Below, piece by piece: positions 17,512 through 24,853 of a DNA stretch of 64,000 nt. The DNA comes from Burkholderiaceae bacterium DAT-1. Its GTDB lineage: Bacteria; Pseudomonadota; Gammaproteobacteria; Burkholderiales; Chitinimonadaceae. The notes beneath the pieces were generated by a model. It was not told the origin of the DNA and did not search any database. It worked only from the letters and a program-made list of their open reading frames with translations. A program made the translations under genes and the position numbers. The DNA lies in assembly GCA_019084025.1 (NCBI GenBank), contig JAHRBI010000008.1, forward strand, positions 1-64,000, in the 5' to 3' direction. Each line of letters starts with the position of its first letter. Within the stretch, counting starts at the first letter, position 1.

Positions 17512-18315
17512 TCATTTATCATCGGGCGGATTGACCCGAACACTGCGCAAGAAGATTTCCCTGAGCTGCTCAAGCCCAAGCCCGGTGCGTGTGCTCACAT
17601 GTGCAAGCGTCTCCTGCCAGCGCTGCCACTCGCCAGTTGGATCACCGCTCAGCGCGGGAAAGGTAAGCGCCCCAGACCTCGAACTGGGTACGACGGATCC
17701 ATCATGGTCCGCTTCATCAAAAAGCGGAGCCTGCAGCACTTCGTCGCGGCATACCTGTTCCATCATCTCCTGGCCAAACTCCATGAGATAGTCCGTCACC
17801 TCCCCGCGCGGGGCTTTGCCATGCCACCACAGTGTCCATTCGCGCTCACTGACCGCATGAATGCCCCCCATTCGCGCCCGGGGAATCACCTCCGCCGAGG
17901 GCGGCAGCCAGGGATGATCCGCCAGCGGTCTCGACAGCAATATCACCAGCGGCACCGGTTCACCGACACGTCTGGCGAGAATCACTGCGCCATGCGCCAG
18001 TAGGCGCCCCTCAGTGGGGAACACATCCACCGACGAAAACGCACCGGCGTTGTCCAGCACCGTCAGCATTCGATGAAGTGGCGTCCAGTCGGCCTCAATA
18101 CACACCCGCCACACGCGATCGCGCCGCAAACTCCCCATACGCCAGCCCAGCGCGGCACATACCGACAATTGCTTGTCTGCTGCCAGAGCGGAATCCTGAC
18201 CGGCGAGCCATTTCGCCAAATTGGAGCGGTTCACTTCTGCCATGCGCGCCACCTCCGCCGGACGGACCCGGGTCAGCTCAAGCAGCGTCTGTGCAATGGT
18301 TCGATAACGGCTCAT
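17512..18315 (-). CDS. HTH-type regulator, divergent from the exonuclease operon
   Basis: A 267-residue protein. An N-terminal helix-turn-helix covers about residues 10-45 (PAEVARMAEVNRSNLAKWL), like XRE-type DNA-binding domains. The remaining 200 residues belong to no family I recognise: a mid region with GRLLAHGAVILARRVGEPVP and an aromatic WTLWWHGKAPRGEV segment that could sense a ligand. It is transcribed away from the HAD/exonuclease operon, and a dyad (18344-18360) lies 29 bp upstream of its start. It is the likely regulator of itself and that operon. Confidence 0.6.
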   Translation of the reverse strand: MSRYRTIAQTLLELTRVRPAEVARMAEVNRSNLAKWLAGQDSALAADKQLSVCAALGWRMGSLRRDRVWRVCIEADWTPLHRMLTVLDNAGAFSSVDVFPTEGRLLAHGAVILARRVGEPVPLVILLSRPLADHPWLPPSAEVIPRARMGGIHAVSEREWTLWWHGKAPRGEVTDYLMEFGQEMMEQVCRDEVLQAPLFDEADHDGSVVPSSRSGALTFPALSGDPTGEWQRWQETLAHVSTRTGLGLEQLREIFLRSVRVNPPDDK

Positions 18316-18343
18316 CCCTCTACCTTTTCTCTACAGAGCGGCC

Positions 18344-18360
18344 ATCCTATCGCAGGATAG
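18344..18360. promoter_or_regulatory. Dyad operator candidate between the divergent genes
   Basis: ATCCTATCGCAGGATAG contains two nested inverted repeats (ATCCT/AGGAT and CTATC/GATAG). It lies 29-45 bp upstream of the regulator start. A possible plus-strand promoter follows: TTGCCA at 18371, 16 bp, then TAATAC. Confidence 0.4.
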
Positions 18361-18579
18361 CGTGAAATCACTTGCCAATACGGCATTTACACATAATACT
18401 CACATTACCACAATTACTACGTTGATGAAGTGAGCGGGTTCACATGCGTCCTTGCCCCCACCATTACATGATGCGCCAGCGGTACACCCGCGACAGCTCA
18501 TGCAATATCAGGGTGACTACGCGCATGAACCCCCTCGTGTTGATCGGCCCGACTGGGCCACTGTCCCCAGGGGGCATTC

Positions 18580-19149
18580 ATGCATGATATTCAAGCAGTG
18601 GTGTTTGACGCATTTGGCACACTGATTCAGTACACCGGCCCGTGGAACCATCCTTACCGCCATGTGCTCGCGCATATTGATGCATCCACCCGCCTGCCCT
18701 TTATGACGCGCAATGTCCCGATTGACATCTTTGCCGATGAACTGGGTCTGAGCCACGTCGTGCCGGACATGCGCCGCGAACTCGACGCGCTGCTGGCGAG
18801 CCTTCGCCTCTTTCCCGAGGTAAGCACCGTGCTCAATGCCGTGCGGGCATCCGGTCGACCCATCGCGGTATGCAGCAATCTGGCGTATGACTTTGGCGGT
18901 GCGCTTTATCGTCTGTTACCTGACATGGACGCCTATTTACTCAGTTATGCGCTCGGCGTGGCCAAGCCCGATCCGGCCATGTATGCCGCCGTGTGCACGG
19001 CGCTGGCCTGCCCGCCCGAACACCTGCTCTTTATTGGCGACAGTCAGCGCTGCGATGTGGACGGCCCGCGGGCCTCTGGCCTGCAGGCCCGCAGACTCAA
19101 TCGCAGGCAGGGGATGACCTTGTTCGATACACTGGAAGGCGTGATCTGA
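18580..19149 (+). CDS. HAD-superfamily hydrolase (first gene of nuclease operon)
   Basis: A 189-residue haloacid-dehalogenase-like hydrolase. Motif I is VVFDAFGTL at residue 6, motif II VCSNLAYDF near 91, the motif III lysine is in GVAKPDP near 128, and motif IV is FIGDSQRCDVDGP near 150. The cap is a short helical bundle, as in small phosphatases. AGGGGG five bases before the ATG is a strong ribosome binding site. The gene leads a five-gene unit in which successive genes overlap or nearly touch, which suggests that its phosphatase works with the exonucleases, perhaps on nucleotide or RNA-end phosphates. Confidence 0.85.
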   Translation: MHDIQAVVFDAFGTLIQYTGPWNHPYRHVLAHIDASTRLPFMTRNVPIDIFADELGLSHVVPDMRRELDALLASLRLFPEVSTVLNAVRASGRPIAVCSNLAYDFGGALYRLLPDMDAYLLSYALGVAKPDPAMYAAVCTALACPPEHLLFIGDSQRCDVDGPRASGLQARRLNRRQGMTLFDTLEGVI

Positions 19150-19151
19150 CC

Positions 19152-19619
19152 ATGATTCTTTTTCTGGATTTCGATGGGGTCTTGCATCCGGAATGCAGCG
19201 AATCCGTACAGGCTGGCATTCAGGAATTTTGTCATTTGCCGCGATTTGAAGGCGTGATGCGTGATTACCCGCACGTCGACATCGTCATCAGTTCAATGTG
19301 GCGTGAGCTGCAGCCCCTGGATGCGTTGAAGGCGTACTTTTCCCCCGATTTTGCCCATCGCCTCATCGATGTGACCCCGACGGTGCCGAGGGAAGCAGGG
19401 AAATATTTACCCGCCCAGCGAGAACAGGAAATACTGGCGTGGCTCAATGCCAATGGCCGGATCCATGCACCATGGATCGCCCTTGACGATGCTGAGTGGC
19501 AATTCCGTGATCACCGCGACCATCTGGTTGCCTGCCAGTCGTCCATTGGATTGGATGCCACCGTGGAGGTCGCCTTGCGCGCGGCCCTCAACCGGTTTAC
19601 GCAAGGACCCGCACGATGA
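19152..19619 (+). CDS. HAD domain of the Swiss-Army-Knife RNA-repair type
   Basis: A 155-residue single-domain HAD protein. It starts MILFLDFDGVLHPE, the D-x-D-G-V signature of this HAD group, and carries SSMWRELQPLD (motif II Ser) and WIALDDAEWQFRD (acidic motif IV). Related domains are found in multi-domain RNA-repair enzymes, where a phosphatase trims RNA ends. It begins two bases after the preceding stop and overlaps the next gene by ATGA. A role in RNA-end or nucleotide phosphate removal is inferred from family and neighbours. Confidence 0.75.
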   Translation: MILFLDFDGVLHPECSESVQAGIQEFCHLPRFEGVMRDYPHVDIVISSMWRELQPLDALKAYFSPDFAHRLIDVTPTVPREAGKYLPAQREQEILAWLNANGRIHAPWIALDDAEWQFRDHRDHLVACQSSIGLDATVEVALRAALNRFTQGPAR

Positions 19620-20170
19620 TGGTTTTTCTGGATACCGAATTCACAGGCCTGGATGCACCTGATCCACTGCTGATCAGCGTCGCCTTGGTTCGTGAAGATG
19701 GCGAGTATTTATACGCAGAGGTGCCGCCCGGACAATACGCCTACCGTGCCAGTCATTGGGTACGGGAGAATGTCATGGTGCACCTCTGGGGCGGATCCTA
19801 TTGCCAGGACCTCGACACACTGGCGTTGAATGTACAGACCTGGCTCAAGGCTATCCCCGAACAGGTGGTCATCCTGAGCGATGCGCCATATTACGATATG
19901 GAACGGATGTTGAAGCCCTTACTGCACACGTGGCCTGCCAACCTGCACCCACAGGCGATGCTGTTTGACCGTCATGCCCTGGGCGACGGGTTGAGAGACC
20001 TACTGGCCAGTGAACGTCGCCGGTATTACACCCATGCCACCCCTGAACACCATGCACTCCATGATGCGATGGCACTGCGCCAAGCCTGGTTGAAAGCGCA
20101 GACACTGGATGGATTCGCAGAGTATCTGGCGCGCCTCCATCGTGCAGTCTCGGGGCCGCGACCGTGCTGA
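19616..20170 (+). CDS. DEDDh 3'-5' exonuclease-like protein 1
   Basis: A 184-residue protein with DEDDh exonuclease motifs: FLDTEFTGL at residue 4 (Asp and Glu), SDAPYYDMERM near 90 (second Asp) and HHALHDAMALRQAW near 142-155 (His and final Asp). These four acidic residues bind two metal ions in the RNase T/DnaQ-like family. The distribution suits the small Rv2179c-like exoribonuclease branch. It overlaps the previous gene (ATGA) and the next by seven bases. DNA versus RNA specificity cannot be told. Confidence 0.75.
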   Translation: MMVFLDTEFTGLDAPDPLLISVALVREDGEYLYAEVPPGQYAYRASHWVRENVMVHLWGGSYCQDLDTLALNVQTWLKAIPEQVVILSDAPYYDMERMLKPLLHTWPANLHPQAMLFDRHALGDGLRDLLASERRRYYTHATPEHHALHDAMALRQAWLKAQTLDGFAEYLARLHRAVSGPRPC

Positions 20171-20655
20171 TCTTCCTCGACACCGAATACACCGACCCCA
20201 TCGACAGCGGCCTCATCAGCATTGCGCTGATCACGGAGGATGGGAGCCATCATTTTTATGCTGAACTGAGCGATTTCAAGCGCGACATGTGCAGTGCATT
20301 TGTACACGCCGCGGTCCTGCCGCTGCTGGATGCGCCACCGGATCAGATCATGGATCGTGGCGCGTTGAACAGATGCCTGCACACTTGGTTCGCCCGGTTG
20401 CCCGAACCGGGGGTGATCGCGTATGACGACCGTACCGATGTTGACTTGCTGCTGGATGCGTTGGGCGATACCACACCGGCGAACCTGGCGGGATATCACA
20501 ACCTGCGCCCAGCAATGGCGTCGCCGATGTTTAATGAGGCCGTGTGCCAGTATCACGCCCAGCCAAATCAACCGTGGCCTCATGCTTGGCACGATGCAAA
20601 TGCATTACGGGCAGGCTGGATGGCCTGGCAACCTTCACCGAAGGACCCATCATGA
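20164..20655 (+). CDS. DEDDh 3'-5' exonuclease-like protein 2
   Basis: A 163-residue paralogue-like protein starting at GTG inside the preceding gene. Motifs: FLDTEYTDP (Asp, Glu), IAYDDRTDVDLLLDAL (middle Asp) and HAWHDANALRAGW (His/Asp). It is related in motif order to the preceding gene, but the sequence between motifs is very different, so this is an old divergence and not a recent duplication. It overlaps the next gene by ATGA. All catalytic positions appear present. Confidence 0.7.
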   Translation: MLIFLDTEYTDPIDSGLISIALITEDGSHHFYAELSDFKRDMCSAFVHAAVLPLLDAPPDQIMDRGALNRCLHTWFARLPEPGVIAYDDRTDVDLLLDALGDTTPANLAGYHNLRPAMASPMFNEAVCQYHAQPNQPWPHAWHDANALRAGWMAWQPSPKDPS

Positions 20656-21191
20656 TGCTGATCATTGATCTGGAGGCGACCTGCGACGAAGGCGATGCCC
20701 TGCCAGCAGAGGAGATGGAAATCATCGAAATTGGCGCGGTATGGGCGGATGCCACCGGTCAGGTACTGGCGGAATACCAGTCTTTCGTCCGGCCGGTGCT
20801 TCACCCAACGCTCACCCCTTTCTGCACACAGCTGACCGGCATTCAGCAGCACGATGTCGATCAGGCGGCGACCTTCCCCGCTGTCGCCACTCAGCTGCAG
20901 GCATTCGCCATGCAATATGAACCGAGCCTGCGATCCTGGGGGAGTTGGGGACAGTACGACTGTCGACAACTTGCACGCGAGTGTGCACGTCACGGCGTGC
21001 CTCATCCGTTGAGTGATTTTGAACACGTCAATCTGAAGCGGCTCTTTGCCAGGCAGCGGCGGATCAAGGAAGTTGGCATGGCCAGAGCACTAGCCATGAC
21101 GGGTCTGCCCCTGCAGGGGACGCACCATCGCGGGCTGGATGATGCGCGCAATATCGCCCGGTTGCTCGCGCATATGCATCCGCTACGATGA
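20652..21191 (+). CDS. DEDDh 3'-5' exonuclease (ERI1/KapD-like) 3
   Basis: A 179-residue protein of the ERI1/KapD-type DEDDh family: LIIDLEATCDEGD (Asp, Glu), then EIIEIGAV, SWGSWGQYDCRQLARE (middle Asp) and GTHHRGLDDARNIARLL (His, Asp). Enzymes of this group degrade single-stranded 3' ends of RNA, sometimes stem-loop RNAs. It is the last gene of the unit; about 30 bp further an RHS fragment begins on the other strand. It is a canonical family member, unlike the two shorter exonucleases before it. Confidence 0.85.
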   Translation: MMLIIDLEATCDEGDALPAEEMEIIEIGAVWADATGQVLAEYQSFVRPVLHPTLTPFCTQLTGIQQHDVDQAATFPAVATQLQAFAMQYEPSLRSWGSWGQYDCRQLARECARHGVPHPLSDFEHVNLKRLFARQRRIKEVGMARALAMTGLPLQGTHHRGLDDARNIARLLAHMHPLR

Positions 21192-21223
21192 GGATGCATA
21201 GGATGTTTGCCTGTAAACACACT

Positions 21224-21612
21224 TGCCCGATGCATCGTAGGAATAGCCGTACAGCTTGCTACTCTCGGCATCCTGTATGTCAGTAACCGCATCCGGATGC
21301 TATGTATCACCATAGATGTAGCTACCCACATCGGATTTTGATGTGATGCGCCCGTTGCCACTGGCACTCTGATCACTACAGATCGCGTCGTAACAGATGG
21401 TTTGAACCGTCGTCCCCATCGTCACTTTGTACAGGCGGTTCAGCTTGTCGTAGCCATACAGCATGGATGCGGCTACGCCACCTGAGTCAGTCTTACTGGT
21501 CAGTCGGCCTACATCGTCGTAATCATAAGTCTGGCTTACGCCTTTAATATTGGCCGAGGATGGCATCGACGCTGATCAGGCGGTCGCTCTGGGCGCCGTT
21601 GCCGTAGGATTA
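21224..21612 (-). pseudogene. Truncated RHS core fragment
   Basis: This stretch closely matches the RHS core of the two upstream genes (around 23630-24020 and 26530-26935). The protein frame reads SANIKGVSQTYDYDDVGRL, DSGGVAASMLYGYDKLNRLY and SYIYGDT, then a stop replaces the next codon at 21300. A deletion of about 24 bases around 21589 removes part of the conserved segment. It is a third, dead copy of the core, left over from recombination. Confidence 0.85.
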
Positions 21613-21717
21613 TTTGCCTTTCCGCCTGTAATCGTCATCCAAATTGAATGACGATTAATGGTATGACGCAATGACTCTTGGAAATTCGAACCCTATAAGA
21701 CTTGGCAGAATCCAGTA
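21613..21717. other. Intergenic sequence after the RHS fragment
   Basis: About 100 bp between the truncated RHS core fragment and the downstream immunity gene. No gene or structural signal is seen. Confidence 0.3.
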
Positions 21718-21933
21718 TTATTCTTCGTTATCACTCTTTTCCACCTTGCTCTTAAGCATTTCTTTGCCGTCTTCCCTTATTTTAGAAAAGGCGGAAACGA
21801 TTCCAAAAAAAAATAGAATCATAAATAATCCCCAGAAGACTCGGTGAACCTTGCCAAAAAAAACAGTATAAATGATCATCCCTGAAGCAAGCAGGGATAT
21901 CACTGCCATTATTTTATCGAAATGTTTTTCCAT
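21718..21933 (-). CDS. Two-helix membrane immunity protein
   Basis: A 71-residue protein with two membrane segments (IMAVISLLASGMIIYTVFF and VFWGLFMILFFFGIVSAF) and a charged C-terminal tail (KIREDGKEMLKSKVEK). It starts 14 bp after the orphan RHS gene, in the same direction. Membrane immunity proteins usually protect against pore-forming or membrane-targeting toxins, which agrees with the glycine-rich, hydrophobic tip of the adjacent RHS protein. It is AT-rich compared with its neighbours, as is common for exchangeable tips and immunity genes. Confidence 0.6.
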   Translation of the reverse strand: MEKHFDKIMAVISLLASGMIIYTVFFGKVHRVFWGLFMILFFFGIVSAFSKIREDGKEMLKSKVEKSDNEE

Positions 21934-21947
21934 TAAAATACCCTATT

Positions 21948-24410
21948 CTAATTTGTACATGAAAATGTTGTTTGAATGCACGCTTTTACGCCACCACCTA
22001 CAGCCAATCCGTACTGATGCGCAAGGCTAGCTTGCAATCCACCATCAGTTGCAACAGACCCATCAAGCTCTGCGCCCGCAATAGGTACAGCAACACCGGC
22101 AAGGCCGACATTCACAGAAGTCCCTTTTGATGCCGCACCCGTTCCTGCCTGGACAGTTGGTCCAGCAGATGCACCGATGCCGAGACCAACTATTGCACAC
22201 ATGGAATAGGCAGAACAGGCGTTTCCATTGCTATCGATGACAGTAACAAAATCACCCGCAATGCCTCCTGGCCCGAGCATGACCTGACCAGTCACGCCAG
22301 AAGATATATTGCCACCCTCTTCAATCTTTGAAATGACCCCAGTGGATCGGAGCGCTTTACGATTTGCACTTGCTTGTTGGGGCGTTGACATCCAACCAAA
22401 AAGCTTATCCCAGAAAGCTTTCAATGATTTCTTTGCACTCAAACCTTCCTTCATATCCCTCATATGCCCCTCAGCATTATACGCCCGATCAAACGCCGCT
22501 ACGATCGCGCCATTGGCGAACTTGCCACCAGCAATCACTGACGCCGTGCCACCTAGTACCGCCGCAGCTGATACACGGGCGCTACGCGCCAGAAAGCTTG
22601 TGTCGCCTTGCATAATGCCATCGATCTTCGGCCCCAGAGCAGACGACAATCCACCAGCAAACGCCCCGCTCAAGAAGCTTTCACCTGCCAACTCTGACTG
22701 AATGCCGCCCACCCCAGCATGCAAAGCCACATTGGCATACGAACCGGAGATGGTTCCATCCCCAATTAACTGATTCACATAGGCAAATGTACCCGCCTGA
22801 ATCCCGCCCTGAACCGCATCCCCACCACTCGCACCATGGGCGCGTGCGTTGTCATAGTTTAATCTGGCAGCACAGACAGGTGCAGCACCACCACATGCCA
22901 TAGAAGCAAGGGTGACCAATATCTGACCTGTCGATTCAGACACATGCGACAAAATGTCACGCGCCAGATACGATCCGGTGATCGTCCCAAAGAACCGATT
23001 CAGCGAACTATTGTTATACGAGAACCCCGTCGGATCAGTGTAAATCAGCGGATTGTTCGCCACATAGCTATAGCCGTTAAAGCTCTGCCAGTTGCCCGTA
23101 TCGGAAATCACCGGATCCGCGCCCATAAAGCGCGCCAGCATCGGGTCGTATACCCGGCCATTCATGTTGATCAGGCCTAGGCTTTCGATTTCCTCGTGGC
23201 CGGTGTAGCCACGACGGGTCACCGTCGCGCCTTCTTCCACGATCCGCTTGCCCCAGGCATCGTAACGATAGCGTGCCAGAATGCTGCCCTTGACATCGCT
23301 CACCGCCACCACCGAGCCCAGCATATCGGTATGCATCCAGCGGGTGGTGTCTTGCGTACCACTGACTTCGATCACCGCCACACTATGGCCCGCAGCCGAG
23401 ACATATACCTTGTCGGTGGTTTTGCTGCCGTCAATTTCCCGCTGCCAGCCATGCCCCAGATCCAGACGCGGATTAATCGTCAGCGTGACTTTGTTGTTAT
23501 CGGTTTCCTTCACGCGCCCGTAATCCACGTCGTAGAGGAAATCGACCGAATGACCATTGCCGGTCATGTTCTTCGGCTGGTTAAAGCTGTACCAAGCATA
23601 GGTATTGCCGCCCTTACCCGTCAGCATATTGCCCGATGCATCGTAGGAATAGCCGTACAACTTGCCACCCTTGGCATCCTGAATTTCGGTGACCGCATCT
23701 GGATGCGATGTATCCCCATAGATGTAGTTACCCACATCGGATTTTGACGTGATGCGCCCGTTGCCACTGCCACTCTGATCACTACAGGTCGCGTCGTAAC
23801 AGATGGTTTGAACCGCCGTCCCCATCGTCACTTTGTACAGGCGGTTCAGTTTGTCGTAGCCATACAGCATAGATGCGGCTACGCCACCAGAATCTGTCTT
23901 GCTGGTCAGTCGGCCTACATCGTCGTAATCATAGGTCTGGCTTACGCCTTTGATATTGGCCGAGGTAATGGCATCGACGCTGATCAGGCGGTCGCTCTGG
24001 GCATCGTAGCCATTGGTGATAGACATGCCGTTGCCGTAGGCTTCCTTGGTCCATCGACCGGCCGCATCAGTTTCCTTGCCTTCCCAGATATAGCCATCCT
24101 TGCGCCAGATACCCTTCAGTTGCCCGCGATCGTTATACACATGACGCAGACGGATATTACCCGGATAGGTCACCGCGAAAGCGCGATTGGCGCCATCGTA
24201 TTCGGACGATACGGTGTAGGCATTGCTTGCATCCAGACGGGTTGTACCGGAGCTTACACGCCCAATCGCATCGTAAATCACCTCGCGTTGATAGCCATTG
24301 TCCGCAGCGGTGTAGCACAGTGCGCCGATCCAGCCGGTTTTGCTGCAATCCGGTGCATTGAGCTTGGCCAGTGTCTGGATAGTACTTGCTGCAGGCTTGT
24401 CGTACATCAT
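21948..24410 (-). CDS. Orphan RHS core with its own toxin tip
   Basis: An 820-residue RHS C-terminal module without signal peptide or N-terminal domains. It starts at MMYDKPAAST, where homology to the full gene at 27312 begins. Tyr-Asp repeats run to about residue 330. The conserved RHS core closure (WMHTDMLGSVVAVSD, RRGYTGHEEIE, NPLIYTDPTGFS) spans about 345-460. A pretoxin region follows up to AYNAEGH, then a private tip of about 170 residues. The tip ends in Gly/Ala-rich strands (GIGASAGPTVQAGTGAASKG, LAVGGGVKACIQTTFSC). Tip type and the membrane immunity protein downstream suggest a pore-former. No promoter or ribosome binding site is evident, so it probably serves as a silent reservoir for swapping onto the full gene. 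Confidence 0.85.
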   Translation of the reverse strand: MMYDKPAASTIQTLAKLNAPDCSKTGWIGALCYTAADNGYQREVIYDAIGRVSSGTTRLDASNAYTVSSEYDGANRAFAVTYPGNIRLRHVYNDRGQLKGIWRKDGYIWEGKETDAAGRWTKEAYGNGMSITNGYDAQSDRLISVDAITSANIKGVSQTYDYDDVGRLTSKTDSGGVAASMLYGYDKLNRLYKVTMGTAVQTICYDATCSDQSGSGNGRITSKSDVGNYIYGDTSHPDAVTEIQDAKGGKLYGYSYDASGNMLTGKGGNTYAWYSFNQPKNMTGNGHSVDFLYDVDYGRVKETDNNKVTLTINPRLDLGHGWQREIDGSKTTDKVYVSAAGHSVAVIEVSGTQDTTRWMHTDMLGSVVAVSDVKGSILARYRYDAWGKRIVEEGATVTRRGYTGHEEIESLGLINMNGRVYDPMLARFMGADPVISDTGNWQSFNGYSYVANNPLIYTDPTGFSYNNSSLNRFFGTITGSYLARDILSHVSESTGQILVTLASMACGGAAPVCAARLNYDNARAHGASGGDAVQGGIQAGTFAYVNQLIGDGTISGSYANVALHAGVGGIQSELAGESFLSGAFAGGLSSALGPKIDGIMQGDTSFLARSARVSAAAVLGGTASVIAGGKFANGAIVAAFDRAYNAEGHMRDMKEGLSAKKSLKAFWDKLFGWMSTPQQASANRKALRSTGVISKIEEGGNISSGVTGQVMLGPGGIAGDFVTVIDSNGNACSAYSMCAIVGLGIGASAGPTVQAGTGAASKGTSVNVGLAGVAVPIAGAELDGSVATDGGLQASLAHQYGLAVGGGVKACIQTTFSCTN
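22464..24407 (-). repeat. RHS core direct repeat, copy 2 (1944 bp)
   Basis: These 1944 bp align with 25369-27312 at a constant offset of 2905 bases, judged at both ends and at several points between. The differences are scattered substitutions. The repeat ends exactly at the tip junction (AYNAEGH) on one side and at YDKPAA on the other. Recombination between the copies would delete the first tip and fuse the second tip to the full gene. Confidence 0.85.
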
Positions 24411-24577
24411 AACGTGGTGCTTTTGACGCTACTACGGCAAAGTACAACAGCAGCCCGGCACACCCCAATAATCGTTCGACGCCAATTCGACAATCCGACC
24501 GAAAATTTCCCGAATCGTATGATCGGGAGGATGGATGCCGATATGATGGGAGTGCAGCGCGCTACACGGACGACCCA
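24411..24577. other. Unassigned spacer between RHS modules
   Basis: A 167-bp stretch between the orphan RHS start and the immunity gene. On the minus strand a frame reads HSHHIGIHPPDHTIREIFG and continues to a stop, which looks like the end of a lost gene, perhaps an earlier immunity gene. The evidence is too weak to name it. Confidence 0.3.
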
Positions 24578-24853
24578 TCAACTTTCTATTCGACATGAAA
24601 TTCCGTGAGTCTCAAAATATTCAACGACTTTTATTTTTACTTCATTTTTCAGTTCATAATCCTTATTGGCTCCATTGCCTTCTGTCATACCTCTAATTAT
24701 CCTTCCTCTCGAAAAAAAACCTGGCTCATAGTCAACCCAAACCAGCATCTCCCCTTTCGGCCCTGAATATCGAACCGTTTCTCTATCAACCCATTCGACA
24801 AAGCCACCCGAAAATGCCCATTTCTTAGGAACTGAATTAAAGAAGCAACTCAT
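24578..24853 (-). CDS. Immunity protein of the first giant RHS toxin
   Basis: A 91-residue soluble protein starting MSCFFNSVPKKWAF. Its ATG overlaps the RHS stop by four bases (ATGA), so the two are translationally coupled, as is normal for polymorphic toxins. It contains beta-rich patches (VEWVDRETVRYSGPKGEMLV) and a helical C-terminus. No membrane segment is present, which fits a cytoplasm-acting tip. The family is not recognised. Confidence 0.65.
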   Translation of the reverse strand: MSCFFNSVPKKWAFSGGFVEWVDRETVRYSGPKGEMLVWVDYEPGFFSRGRIIRGMTEGNGANKDYELKNEVKIKVVEYFETHGISCRIES

